Source: Antedon mediterranea (taxonomy: Eukaryota; Echinodermata; Crinoidea; Comatulida; Antedonidae). From it: a DNA stretch of 64,000 nt. Positions 22,061-34,570 of the stretch are shown here, in pieces. How positions within the stretch are numbered: position 1 is the stretch's first letter; each line of letters begins with the position of its first letter. A program made the position numbers and the translations under genes. Location: positions 25,046,070 through 25,110,069 of the forward strand of contig NC_092671.1 in assembly GCF_964355755.1 (NCBI RefSeq). Direction: 5' to 3'. The notes beneath the pieces are model-generated. The model ran no database searches and was not told the origin of the DNA. It saw nothing but the letters and a program-made list of their open reading frames with translations.

Positions 22061-25000
22061 CTATTGTGGACATATATATGACAACAACATATTTATTTCA
22101 TTAGCAACAATAATTTCAGGTGGGTGAACTCTGTCTTTAGACTCATGACTCGCCGTCATATCCCATACATCCAGGATAATAACTTTGGAACATCCAGAGA
22201 ATATTTCTCGCATTTCTTGGTCAAGATCTTCGGCTAACCAATCACTAGTGTACAGACTCATAGATAAATTTGGATGTTCTCGTGTATTTGCACTTTTTAT
22301 CACCACTAAACTATCTGGACTACGTTTGTGATAACGATCAATTGCTGCTCGCAGTGTCAATAAACGTTGTCTATAGTATTGAACACTTGTTGCCGTAAAA
22401 TGAGCCCACAACGACAAACAAATAACTGTGTTTGGAGATGACGGAAGGTCATCAATGGCATTTGCTACATGTACTATTTCACTTACGTACATCCAACTAT
22501 TTCTTATTGGATACGCATGATGAATATAATAGAGTAATATATTGCGCGAAGAGTCGTACGCTTTTCTCGGACCAACCTTCATATAATAAAGCGCATCGGT
22601 GGTTTCTACTGTGTTGCTTAGTTTGGAAGAAAGAAACTCAAACCACTGACGTATAGTTGAGTCTCCGTAAAACAGAATTTCTTTGTTTCGTAGACAGGAT
22701 TCAGCCTCCTTGATTGTGTACTGATGGGAGCGACAGACATTTGAATACCATACGTCATTGTAGTAATACCCAGATGGTTTCACAAGTGGAAGCCCACGCA
22801 TACATTTTGGCAGATAATTCTTTGCGATAAGTTTGTTTTCAACTGAAAAATAAAGTTTCCAAAAACTAAACTTACTGACATAATAATGGTTTATTTTGAA
22901 ACTGAATTTAGAAAAGCATATGATTTTTTTTATTATCATTTTAAGATTTTCAATGGTTGGAAGTCTTTTTGTAACTGAGGAGAACCCAATATCTTCCTTT
23001 CCAACGTAAGAATTTTACCAAATCAATTCAAATCAGTGCGAATGGAGCTTTAAAATGCACATATTGCATTCCATATAAGCCCTGACACTATTTTCAGCTG
23101 GAAAACTTTGCTCAACTATACAATTTACTTAACTCAAGGTTAGCATTTTCTTAACAAAATCTCATGGCTCTGTATAGATAAGCCAACAACAAAAGTATGA
23201 AGTCACTTCTTTTTATTTTAGCCAAATTTAACTTGTATAACAAAACCCCTAACTCTAATGAGATTTTGAAATATCATAATGAAACAGAACATACAGTACC
23301 TTTAGCACTTTTAACGTATGCAAAATAATCCAAGCCTTGTATGGGAAACTTGTATCTGAAAAATTAAAAAACATGAATATTTTCATAGTGGTAGTTAAGT
23401 ATGATTGATTTAATAATTTTAAACCTTGTTTTCTAATAAGGTACTATACACTTTGTTAACCTGTGTAATCATGTGTCATTATTCGTAACCTACAGCTAAC
23501 CAATAAACTGTGTTGATGTGGGGAGTGAGGAAACATCTCTCATGTGCACAGTGAATAATGACTTTGGTCATCAGTTGTCCAAAATTATACTATGACTGTT
23601 TCAAAGTTACAATACAAAAGTAGATATTTGATATATAATTGTAACTATTGTAAAGAAGTTAATCAAATAATGTTGAAAAATAAACTTACTGTAATCTAAA
23701 TAGTTTAGCTTGATGTTTTGTGACTAGACTGTCTGCTAGCTGCTTAGCCATAGTACTATTAGTTGTGTGCATTTTCCAGTCAGAACATGTCAACACTGGA
23801 TTTGATGGTGCTACACAGAACCATGGTGAACCAGTTTTAATATCAGTGAAATTGCACACCTAAAAATAACAATTGATTTACGATTTTAATCAATTCAATT
23901 TGTAATAAAACTATTAAAAAAAATACTATAAATCTTTCAGCATCAAATGCAAATTATTGTTGGAAAATTTAGGAAGCTTCTAAATATTTTAAATTTTAAA
24001 AATCAATTGTTTGTTCAATTTATGTCTGAATATTGGTACTAGGTACAGATGTGTAGTCAACAGAATATGTCATTATATAGTCTGACTAATCAGCACACAT
24101 CACACCCTTTAAAGTCCTACAGTACATATCTCATCTTAACATAATAGACATGAGGTTCACATTGAATGGACACCAGTTAATTAGTGAATTCATCATGGCA
24201 CACATGCGACCTGACCTGATATATAGCCAGAAATTACTGAATGAAAAAGAAATTGGAGTAAAAACATTTATTTTTTTACAAGGAGATGGAGTTTTGGGTT
24301 TAATAGCACCATAGTGCCTCATAAAGAAACTCTGCCTTAAACTAGGCCAGTATAAAATTGTAATGATTGGTGGCATATTTTTTGTGTCGCAAAAAAAGAA
24401 TGTTAAATAATTGGAAATATTTTGGAAAAAAAAATGAACCTTTCTACTACTCTGATACATACTCAACTATAATATATATATTTCATTTAACTTTCCTCTA
24501 ATTTTTCTTTTTTTTCTAGTCAACTGTGATAACACATGGTTAGCATATGTATGGTCATTTTAAATTCAAAACCCAAGGTCAGAAAAAACCTAAAAAATTG
24601 TATGCTTTCTGGTTGATGACCGCAAGCGATTGCCTGCTTTCCGTTTGACCGCATCTTACAATGTCACTATTGTGTGCATACTAAACTTTTGACAAAATTT
24701 AGGATAAAATAACTTTCAATTTGAACAAAAATATAGATATATTTTTTCTTATATACATTTTGATTAAATGAATGAACTAACTAACCTTCTCAGCTTCAAT
24801 GCGTACATGGCAACGTGTTACTTCATGGATTTCAAAGTCAGATGAAGCAAACATTCCAAAATAAACAAACCGTTGTGGATGTCGTGCACGTACATCCTTA
24901 ATAATTTGTACCACCTCACTTGAATGAACCAAAACAACCTGAACTATTACCGAACCAGGCCACCATGCCGTAAAATATGCAGTATATGTACCGTCCTGAT

Positions 25001-26003
25001 TATCAACTATATCACCATTTTGACTTACAGCTGCAGCGTTTGAAAATGAATACATATTTGCACGGAAGTAATCTCCACCATACTTTTTACGCTGACCATA
25101 CAAGTTCCGAGCTTCAATTTTAATAATGATTTCATCGCATAAATTGTACGTCCTTTCAGAGTTCAGGTTGGAAATAGTAACCGTGGATGTCAGATGACTT
25201 GTTGCATTTTCTAAAGTCCCGTCATGATTATGTCTGTTGGGGACAGTGTTGCGTGTTTGTCGTGGTCGAAAACTTGGTGGGCAATACAGTTGCGTGTAAT
25301 CATCAGTGACCTCATCTGGTAGTATGTTGACCCTATCTACCTCAAAGGTCATAGGTAATACCTATAAGAAAAGATTAAAATTCATACACAACATTTGGAT
25401 AATAGATAATAAGGTTTACAAATTATTATTTTTTTATTGTAAGCCTCAAAGATCAGAGTCTTACTTTTTTACTTGACTTAATTACATACTTTAAATAACA
25501 TTCATAATTTTCAAGTCTCTTTCACACAGAGATGTTATTTAATTACTTTAATTCAGCAGCTTCTGTATGAACAAAATGGTAAAACATTTAAAATGCCAGC
25601 TTCTAGTATATCTATTACCATTTTGGTTTGAAAGGATCAGTGTGAAAGGGTTCTACTCTATAATGCACGCTTAAAATAAAGGTCAAAGTTGAGATTATCC
25701 AGTAAATTATTTGCAAGCTTTATTGTATGAGGAGATGCCAATTTTGCATATTTTGAATGTTTATAAAAATGCTTATAAAAACATGTTTTCAATTACCTGA
25801 ACAGAATCGATGTTTGTCCTCTGTTGCTGGTACAAAACTGTTGGACCATTAAAGAAAAAATATAGATAGATGGTACTACACACAGACAAGACAACCAGAA
25901 TGTAGAATGAGAACTCCATACACAGTGTACAGTGATAGCAAAACTGATGTCTTAGTGGCATTGCAGTGGTTTGCCGTTTCCTTGTGGTTGTATGCCTACT
26001 CAT
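22061..26003 (-). CDS. NXPE family member (neurexophilin and PC-esterase domain protein), five coding exons
   Basis: Complete gene. Exons on the complement are 25797-26003, 24786-25361, 23690-23859, 23300-23355 and 22061-22842. All junctions have GT/AG and keep frame, giving 596 residues, close to vertebrate NXPE proteins. Residues 1-30 are basic and cytoplasmic. Residues ~31-51 (FSFYILVVLSVCSTIYLYFFF) form one membrane anchor, giving a type II topology in the secretory pathway. Exon 2 carries the neurexophilin-like beta-sandwich (NQDGTYTAYFTAWWPGSV, LVHSSEV). Exon 3 begins VCNFTDIKTGSPWFC, a typical NXPE segment. The last exon holds the PC-esterase domain: block I FYGDSTIRQW with Gly396-Asp397-Ser398, and the C-terminal Asp573-x-x-His576 (DRVH), matching the catalytic Ser/Asp/His pattern of that family. 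Enzyme activity in NXPE proteins is largely untested, so the substrate is unknown. A 5' UTR acceptor lies at 26056-26057. Confidence 0.88.
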
Positions 26004-26055
26004 TGTGCTGGTGTGCCACTATAAATATCCCACCGTTTATTTGCTCATGGCATTA
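26004..26055 (-). other. 5' UTR segment of the NXPE-like gene with upstream ATGs
   Basis: On the complement, an acceptor (AATTTTTCAG) at 26056-26065 starts a 52-base leader before the first coding ATG. It contains two short upstream ATGs, one forming ATG-AGC-AAA-TAA, which could reduce translation. The upstream non-coding exon and promoter were not located. Confidence 0.45.
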
Positions 26056-26109
26056 CTGAAAAATTAAATTAATTTAAGTTATTAATAATAATAATAATAG
26101 TGTCTAATG

Positions 26110-26360
26110 TTGTGAAACCTCTAAGATCAAACACGTATGGAAACATACTCCAATAATGCAGCTAGCAATCGGCACAAAGTGGCGTCTTGACCTTACCAGG
26201 TTCCCATTTGTACAACTGGGGAGAGACGCAGGCAAACGTACGGACTTACTCAGTTACTGTAAGTAATGTGTCTTGCCTAAAAGATACAAGCAATGCGATG
26301 AGCGTTGGATTTGAACCCACGATCAGTAGAGTCCAACACACAGTGCCACATAAATAATAT
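26110..26360 (-). mobile_element. tRNA-derived SINE, reverse orientation
   Basis: The complement contains a Pol III B box (GGGTTCAAATC from GATTTGAACCC at 26309). The body includes CCAGGTTCCCATTTGTACAA and TGTGTCTTGCCTAAAAGATA. The CAGGT...AAATGGG body motif is shared with the SINE at 28732, so both belong to one superfamily. The head is decayed. Confidence 0.6.
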
Positions 26361-26585
26361 AATGAGTATAACATTCTGTACTGTACTTCTACATGACTTA
26401 AACACGTTGTGAGTGCAACATGGTTGGTTCAAAATGCAATGTGAATTATACAATTGTCAAAATAACAATTTGCTCAATTTTTAATTAATCTGAAAAATAC
26501 TTTAAATTGTAATGACTGTTGACAGCTAGGCAGATTACAGTTTATGTTTGTGTGCACATCAGTACCATCCTCATTCTAAGTCTGT

Positions 26586-28462
26586 GTAAGGTCCAAGTTC
26601 AGTGTGATATTTTGTCATGCACCTGGTTGTCTGATAAACGGTAAGGTCCACGTTCAGTGTGATATTTTGTCATGCACCTGGTTGTCTGATAAACGGTAAG
26701 GTCCAAGTTCAGTGTGATATTTTCTCATGCACCTGGTTGTCTGATAAACGGTAAGGTCCAAGTTCAGTGTGATATTTTGTCATGCACCTGGTTGTCTGAT
26801 AAACGGTAAGGTCTAAGTTCAGTGTGATATTTTGTCATGCACCTGGTTGTCTGATAAATGGTAAGGTCCAAGTTCAGTGTGATATTTTGTCATGCACTTG
26901 GTTGTCTGATAAACGGTGAGGTCCACGTTCAGTGTGATATTTTGTCATGCACCTGGTTGTCTGATAAACGGTAAGGTACAAATTCAGTGTGATATTTTGT
27001 CATGCACCTGGTTGTCTGATAAACGGTAAGGTCCAAGTTCAGTGTGATATTTTGTCATGCACCTGGTTGTCTGATAAACGGTAAGGTCCAAGTTCAGTGT
27101 GATATTTTGTCATGCACTTGGTTGTCTGATAAACGGTAAGGTCCACGTTCAGTGTGATATTTTGTCATGCACCTGGTTGTCTGATAAACAGTAAGGTCCA
27201 AGTTCAGTGTGATATTTTGTCATGCACCTGGTTGTCTGATAAACGGTAAGGTCCACGTTCAGTGTGATATTTTGTCATGCACCTGGTTGTCTGATAAACG
27301 GTAAGGTCCAAGTTCAGTGTGATATTTTCTCATGCACCTGGTTGTCTGATAAACGGTAAGGTCCAAGTTCAGTGTGATATTTTGTCATGCACCTGGTTGT
27401 CTGATAAACGGTAAGGTCTAAGTTCAGTGTGATATTTTGTCATGCACCTGGTTGTCTGATAAATGGTAAGGTCCAAGTTCAGTGTGATATTTTGTCATGC
27501 ACTTGGTTGTCTGATAAACGGTGAGGTCCACGTTCAGTGTGATATTTTGTCATGCACCTGGTTGTCTGATAAACGGTAAGGTACAAGTTCAGTGTGATAT
27601 TTTGTCATGCACCTGGTTGTCTGATAAACGGTAAGGTCCAAGTTCAGTGTGATATTTTCTCATGCACCTGGTTGTCTGATAAACGGTAAGGTCCAAGTTC
27701 AGTGTGATATTTTGTCATGCACTTGGTTGTCTGATAAACGGTAAGGTCCACGTTCAGTGTGATATTTTGTCATGCACCTGGTTGTCTGATAAACGGTAAG
27801 GTCCAAGTTCAGTGTGATATTTTGTCATGCACCTGGTTGTCCGATAAACGGTAAGGTCCAAGTTCAGTGTGATATTTTGTCATGCACCTGGTTGTCTGAT
27901 AAACGGTAAGGTCCAAGTTCAGTGTGATATTTTGTCATGCACCTGGTTGTCTGATAAACGGTAAGGTCCAAGTTCAGTGTGATATTTTGTCATGCACCTG
28001 GTTGTCTGATAAACGGTAAGGTCCAAGTTCAGTGTGATATTTTGTCATGCACCTGGTTGTCTGATAAACGGTAAGGTCCAAGTTCAGTGTGATATTTTGT
28101 CATGCACCTGGTTGTCTGATAAACGGTAAGGTCCAAGTTCAGTGTGATATTTTGTCATGCACCTGGTTGTCTGATAAACGGTAAGGTCCAAGTTCAGTGT
28201 GATATTTTGTCATGCACCTGGTTGTCTGATAAACGGTAAGGTCCAAGTTCAGTGTGATATTTTGTCATGCACCTGGTTGTCTGATAAACGGTAAGGTCTA
28301 AGTTCAGTGTGATATTTTGTCATGCACCTGGTTGTCTGATAAACGGTAAGGTCCAAGTTCAGTGTGATATTTTGTCATGCACCTGGTTGTCTGATAAACG
28401 GTAAGGTCCAAGTTCAGTGTGATATTTTGTCATGCACCTGGTTGTCTGATAAACGGTAAGAT
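26586..28462. repeat. 55-bp satellite, ~34 copies with an 11-unit higher-order repeat
   Basis: The unit reads GGTCCAAGTTCAGTGTGATA then TTTTGTCATGCACCTGGTTG then TCTGATAAACGGTAA. Variant units (CCACGTTC, TCTCATGC, CACTTGG, GGTGAGG) recur in the same order 605 bp apart (for example GTCCACG at 26646 and 27251, GGTGAGG at ~26917 and ~27522), an 11-unit block copied at least twice. The last ~12 units are almost uniform. It lies upstream of the NXPE-like gene. Confidence 0.95.
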
Positions 28463-28730
28463 CAGTATTAATTTAACAGTGAAGTACTTTTGATTAACAA
28501 CAAACAAAATCTTCAAAATATGTTTAGGAACCATGGCTGTACGGTAACTTTCATATAAGTATGATTGCGACGAACCATGTACTTCATAGCGTGACAAGAA
28601 AGCGCTAGGCCCCTTTAAACATCCCGTTGTTGCTATGGCGTGACGTAGTTCAAGTCGGACTTGCGCGAAGAAAATAATGTAATTTGTATACGGTTGTAAA
28701 TAAACATGATCAGCATTATTTTATTATTTG
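28463..28730. other. Short unique stretch between satellite and SINE
   Basis: Less AT-rich than its surroundings, with several CpGs, a TGGCGTGACGTAGT word (CRE-like TGACGT) and GTTGTTGCTATGGC. It could hold the promoter of the - strand NXPE-like gene, but no initiation site can be seen. Confidence 0.25.
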
Positions 28731-28731
28731 T

Positions 28732-29050
28732 GGAGCACTGTGGCTCAGTGGTTAGAGCATTGGACTTGCAATCAAGAGGTTGTCGGTTCAAGTCCCGGCT
28801 CGGTCACTGAAGTGTTGAGTCCTTGAGCAAGATTTTTTATCCACATTGTTCCTCCCCACCCAGGTGATAGAAATGGGTACCGGTATGTAAAAAGTACTGA
28901 GAAGGTAAATCAGACTCGTTTGTGCGGGAAGAGTGGCGTACCCCCCACAAACATACACACTTAGTGGAGTCTAGCCCAAACGCTAAAGAAATGGAGATGG
29001 GCACCACGGTCGTTTGCATTAGCTTAGGTTTTGACTATACCTTACCTTAT
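28732..29050 (+). mobile_element. tRNA-derived SINE, full-length looking
   Basis: The head has an A box (TGGCTCAGTGG) and B box (GGTTCAAGTCC) in tRNA spacing, but the anticodon stem does not pair, so it is not a tRNA gene. The body contains GAGTCCTTGAGCAAGATTTT and CACCCAGGTGATAGAAATGG, words typical of widespread deuterostome SINE bodies. A tail near 29035 reads CCTTACCTTATTTTT. Confidence 0.75.
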
Positions 29051-31325
29051 TTTTACATATACCAATGTATATTTAATTATTAATTAAGCTAATATAAAAA
29101 CAGATATTTTATTCTTCAATATAACTCAACTCAATGACTGTTACATTGTTTATAACCTTGTCATTTTTAAAGTTTAAGCTCGAACTACGAAAAAAATCTG
29201 GTTTAAGAATACGGGCTTTAGCCTACTCATACTAGCTAGGCCTACTCTGGTAGGCTACTACTAGCCTAGGCCTAGACTACTACTATAGCCTATGCCTAGT
29301 CCACTACTACTACTACACTAGCCTAATAATAAATAGATGAACAGGTCGGTCCTGTTGGGCCTAGCCTGGGCTTAGGCAAGATATGCTTAGTTAGCCCTAG
29401 GCTAGCCGGATACTAGCCTTCCCACCTACTAGGACTAGGCCTAGCTTCTAGCCTAGTAAAGTACAGCCAGGCTCATTCATATATAATAGTATTAATACGC
29501 ATACCCATTCGTATTAGGTTTACCTTTAAAATGTTATGTAGGCCTAGGCTTCATTTTGTTTGGTGTACATCATCATATCCAGGCAGCCCACGTCGCGCAC
29601 AGACTGTTCCTGGCGGGTGTCATTTTGAGTTTTAACGAAAGAGGGGGAGGACTGAGGAGTACACCAAAAAAGAGTGATATATTCTTTTATTTGGGATTAC
29701 CAAAGAATATTATCACAAGAATGAGTATTCCGCGATTTTTGCATGAAAAATTTGTAACAGAGAGCTCCAGAGAGTGATGCCCGCCCTCATAAGGGCGGAT
29801 GTATATAAATAAGACTTGATTTAATAGATATTATACATGTCACATTAAATAGAATTATGATAACATATTTTGCAATTGTAAACTATTTTATAATACATAT
29901 TTATTAACAAACTAGTGTACATTCACTTTTACAGACAATTATTTACTAACATGCTAAATTGGTTCACAAAAAAGGCCTAACACAGCAACACCAAAAATTA
30001 ACGAATCGTTACTCAACACGGCCTATTCTTTACCATTGCCGCGTAGCCTACTACTCTCTACGCCCGGTAAATTAAGTATTGTTTTTATGATATAAATTAG
30101 TATAAAATACATGTTATTAATAGGATAAAATGTTAAATTTCATTAACATTTATTTGTTTTACCAGAAACAAGTTAAATATAGGAATATTATTAAACTATC
30201 CTTCGTGAAAACGCGTAAACACCAACACGCCCGGTCACGCTATCGTAGCGCCCGGTTGATAAAGCGAACTGTTTATACGGCAGTTTTTACTAAATAAATT
30301 GCCTAAAGTTGTATACATCCCAGATACATCCTCACTTATGGCGGCGCCCTACCACATGGACAATATTACTGTTACAGGGAAAATCGCGGATTACTCATTC
30401 TTGTGATATATATTCATTCTTTGGGATTACCAACAACCACAATACTGTATAGCGCCACGCTATGCAAATTGCCGGCCGTCAACATAACAATTAGCCGTCA
30501 AAACAGTCAACCACTGTTGTTAAAATCGTTAAAACCGTATCCCGGATTCAAAACATTGTTACTCCTACTCCTTTTCAAACTTTCTTTGCAATTGAAATTG
30601 AAAAAAAAGATTTATAAATTGTTACAAAATAATATTAAATTTGCTTGTGGGTGCCTGTATCATGGTTATTATAATATTCCATATGAGAATCCGCTGTTTC
30701 TAGTCGCGTGCAAACGCGACTCTAGGGCCTACAGCTGACTATGTCGGTTGGTCGGTCAGTCGGTAAACACTAACTCAAATTTTAGCACGCGACTACAGCC
30801 ATATAAATAGCCTTGTTTGGGTGTAACATCATTCTAAGATTATACGTTATGATTTGTATTAATTACATTTGCACAACTTTTTATTATATTTAAATAAAAT
30901 AAGGCATCGTATTAAATAAATAATTGCTCTTTCTTATATTAACGTTCAATTTGACATATTCAATACTTACGAAAACATTATGATTTTTCCATAACTTAGC
31001 TAGCTCCACGCATAGCCTAAAAGCAGCGAAGCTTTATAGCCATACAGGTACAACTCAGCCCTAGTTCTTGTCTGTTATATATTAACCACTGGATGAAACG
31101 AATTTAACCAATTACAGTATTAATAGACTAATAATAAAGGAACTCATACACTTTAAAACTCGGCCGCCGCAACAAAATCGACTGATAGGCCTATAAACCG
31201 TTTCAGTTTTGTGAGGGAAAATATTAATACCATACCATAGTTAATGCGTCATCTATTAAAACCTATCTTGGTGGTATGTACGCATGGGAAGTCAATCACC
31301 AGCTAAAGTTATAACATAACCAAGA
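29051..31325. other. Intergenic, no gene seen
   Basis: Dense in AGGCCTA/TAGCCTA words (29220-29460). An inverted pair, AAGAATATTATCACAAGAAT at 29703 and its complement near 30390-30425, encloses ~700 bp. A CCGCCCTCATAAGGGCGG hairpin lies at 29782-29799. Open frames at 29556 and 30403 have no family resemblance. Confidence 0.4.
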
Positions 31326-33343
31326 TGTCCGGATACATCAATGGGTCTAGGACAACTACCCCCTGGACAACTACCACCCGGACAACTACCACCCGGACAA
31401 TTACCCCTGGACAATCACCCTCCTAGGACAACTATCCCCCGGACAACTACCCTCTTAGGACAACTACCCCCTAGGGCAATTATCCCCTAGGACAACTACC
31501 CCCTAGCACATCTACCCTCTAGGACAACTACCCCCTAGGACAACTACCCACTAGGACAATTACCCCCTAGGAAAACTACCCTCTAGCAGCTACCCACTAG
31601 GAAATTTACAATTGGCCCATAGGACAACTACAGCTTTGGACAACTACGATTGGTAACCAAATTAACAAGCTGATTCTTTTAGTGCCAATTGTATTGTAAC
31701 ATCAAAGTGTGAAGAGGGGACTACGAGGGCGTTGTACCACACTATACATTTAACAATATTTGACGTGAAATTATTAAAATATCGACGTATGTAGGCCTAC
31801 CTAAGATTTGTAGTCTATTTTGTAATAACTGTAGCGATATTTATTTTCTAAAAACTTCTAGGACAAACTATGAAAAACGATTTCCTCAATTGGCACAGTT
31901 AGTCCTGTCAAACGGGGGAGAGAGAGATTGATTTTCAAATCGTCTAATCTAATCAATTGATTAATAGTATCGGTTTTTTTTCTAAAGTAAAATTAGGAGG
32001 TTCTTTGCTGTAGAATACGAATTTGAATAAAATGAAATAAGTAGAAATGTGTAAGTCATAAACACGTCATGGATATAATTATTCTTTAGGTTCCAAAAAC
32101 GTTCATTGTCCTATTTTCTCAGGAGTGGGGAGAAAATGTAAAAAACAAATCAATTAAAGTTCTTCTATGAAGTAGTAACAGCCAAACCAATATTCCATTA
32201 TTACTGGACTTGTAGTAGTAAACGTATAATGTCATTAAACAGCATAACATAAGCTCTTACGGTAAAACATTTGTTTTCAAAAAGAAAAGAGAGAACAAAA
32301 TCGGGCCAATTTTATCGATAATAAGGGGCTGCTCTAGTCCCACTATCATACAACTACCCTCTAGTCCAATTGCTATGCCCCTAGGACAACTACCCATCTA
32401 GAACAACAACACTCTCTGAACCACCACACCTACACCTTAGGTTATAATTACGATCTTGTAAAACTTACTGAACTTCAAAACATAGGGAGAGAGATTGATC
32501 ATAAATGAAAGACTATTTGATTGACTGGTGCAGCTAAGTAAACTGTATGTTGTTCCTATTTATATGCGACATCTTCATGTCACACAAGAATAAAATAAGC
32601 CCACCCCTTTATTTTTCAAGATTGGAATACTTTTTAATAATTTGATCGATTCTCGTTTAATGTAAAATAACTGATGACGATACGCATATTAAAACATTCA
32701 AAAGCTTTCATTTAAGATCAATCTCTCTCTCTATGTTTTGAAGTTCAGTAAATTTTACAAGATCGTGATTATAACCTAAGGTGTAGGTGTCATGATATAG
32801 GTGTGGTTGTTCAGAGGGTGGTGTTGTTGTCCTAGGGGCATAGCAGTTGGACTAGAGGGTAGTTTTCCTAGGGGGGGGGGGGGGGTAGTTGTCCTAGAGG
32901 GTAGTTGTCCTAGGGGGCAGTTGTCCTAGCGGGTAGTTGTCCTAGGGGGTAGTTGTCCTAGGGGGTAGATTTCCGGGTGGGAGTTGTCCTAAGGGGGTAG
33001 TTGTCCTAGAGGGTAATTGTCCTAGGGGGTAATTTTCCGGGTGGTAGTTATCCAAGGGGGGGGGGGGGGGTCATTGTCCGGGTGGTAATTGTCCAGGGGG
33101 TAGTTGTCCTAGAGCGTAGTTGTCCTAGAGGGTAGTTGTCCTAGGGGGCAGTTGTCCTAGGGGGTAGTTGTCCTAGGGGGTAGATTTCCGGGTGGGAGTT
33201 GTCCTTAGGGGGTAGTTGTCCTAGAGGGTAATTGTCCTAGGGGGTAATTTTCCGGGTGGTAGTTGTCCTAGGGGGGTCATTGTCCGGGTGGTAGTTGTCC
33301 GGGTGGTAATTGTCCAGGTGGTAGTTGTCCGGATACGTCAATG
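31326..33343. mobile_element. Foldback (TU-like) element with minisatellite inverted arms
   Basis: The left arm (31344-31630) is a run of 15-16 bp units GGACAACTACCCCCTA. The right arm (~32860-33330) is the same unit in the opposite orientation (TAGTTGTCCTAGGGGG). An inner pair, CTTAGGTTATAATTACGATC at ~32440 and its complement at ~32760-32785, encloses a ~170-bp loop. The left half has ~700 bp of extra sequence (31635-32325). An 18-bp near-perfect direct repeat TGTCCGGATACRTCAATG starts at 31326 and at 33326, marking both ends. Sea urchin TU foldback elements have the same design, with outer arms of ~15-bp tandem repeats. No transposase gene is seen, so it is non-autonomous. Confidence 0.75.
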
Positions 33344-34399
33344 ACGGTAGATGCACTGTATCGTATAAGTTATAGTAAAGTACGTCAAGGTAAATAAAAC
33401 AAAATTGTTCTAATAGAAATATATTATAGCAAATGTTATATTTCCCCATTGTAACGAAGAAGGCACGTATTCTTTAATATTGAATGTGCTTCTATAGGCC
33501 TACTTGGGTAATTATATAATGTATCGTTTTGCTGCGCGAGCACCACTTAGTATTACATATTTATTAATTAGCACACACATTCATAATAGTAATTATTAAT
33601 TATTTTTACAAGAATCAAATTTTGTATACGTGAACACAATGGTAAACAAGTCAATAGGATAAACTTTTATATAGCCTAAATGATGAGAATTTATTTTGTT
33701 TCGGTTAACCTTTTTTGTCAATATTGCCAAGTCATCCAATTCAGAATATTAATTATTATTTTTATAAATAATATTAAATTTGGTATACGACGTACACGCA
33801 CAATGTTAAACTGTAGCATAATTTAATGAGCTGCGATAAAAAAAACAACAAAGGACAAAAATGGTGCCGAACATATTAACTTTAAAACACTATAAAAATA
33901 CGTGGGCATAATGTTGTTGAAGTTTAGGTCGTTAATATCTTCTTAGTCTTCTGATAAGTTGAGGAATTGGTAGCCCGCCTCCATTTTTGCGTTAATATAA
34001 CATCTCTCTATTTTATCCTAGGCTTAAAGCCACTGCTTTGAAAATGCACTAAACATTACTAAATGGAACTATATTAATTTGAAAAATAATACGTGAAACA
34101 AAAACGTGAAATAAAGTTTGTGCCTCATTGTTTCGTTCCTACGCTAGTGATGAACCTTAAGTTAACGTTGACATTGGAAAAGATAATAAATAATAAAAAA
34201 AGGTGATGTTGCCTTTATTATTATCATAAAGTTATAACAATACTTACAAAATACTACATAAATAAAACAGGAATAATGTACATTCATTTTCTCATTAATG
34301 TAATTGTAAATAACTTTAAATTAAGCATAAACATTAAATAAATGTTTAGAGAAAATGATAAAGGTTCCTTTCTGTGTCTGTCAATTAATGTTGTGGCTC

Positions 34400-34570
34400 T
34401 AAAGCTCTGTCTACACTATCAACATTTATGTTATAAAAAATATATATCACTACCATATTTGGGCATATCACTACCATATTTGGGCATATCACTACCATAT
34501 TTGGGCATATCACTACCATATTTGGGCACATCACACTTTTTTGTAAACTAGTTTGATAGTGTAGACAGAT
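34400..34570. mobile_element. MITE, family A, inverted, with a 21-bp internal expansion
   Basis: Termini AAAGCTCTGTCTACACTATC and ACTAGTTTGATAGTGTAGAC are clear. The core motif TATCACTACCATATTTGGGC is repeated four times in tandem (34441-34530, period 21), whereas other copies have it once. Confidence 0.88.

Noticed and set aside
28732-28804. Possible tRNA gene (loop CTTGCAA, anticodon TGC)
   Set aside because: The anticodon stem and acceptor do not pair; A and B boxes followed by a SINE body show it is a tRNA-derived SINE head.
29690-29800. Possible small nuclear RNA (ATTTTTG Sm-like site followed by a GC hairpin)
   Set aside because: Upstream sequence matches none of the spliceosomal RNAs I can recall, and the block is part of an inverted repeat pair; reported only as repeat structure.
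30403-30738. 111-codon open frame
   Set aside because: No family resemblance; low-complexity Leu/Lys-rich content is typical of AT-rich chance frames.
33237-33449. Open frame with a HPDNYHPDNY repeat
   Set aside because: It is the translation of the foldback-element minisatellite.
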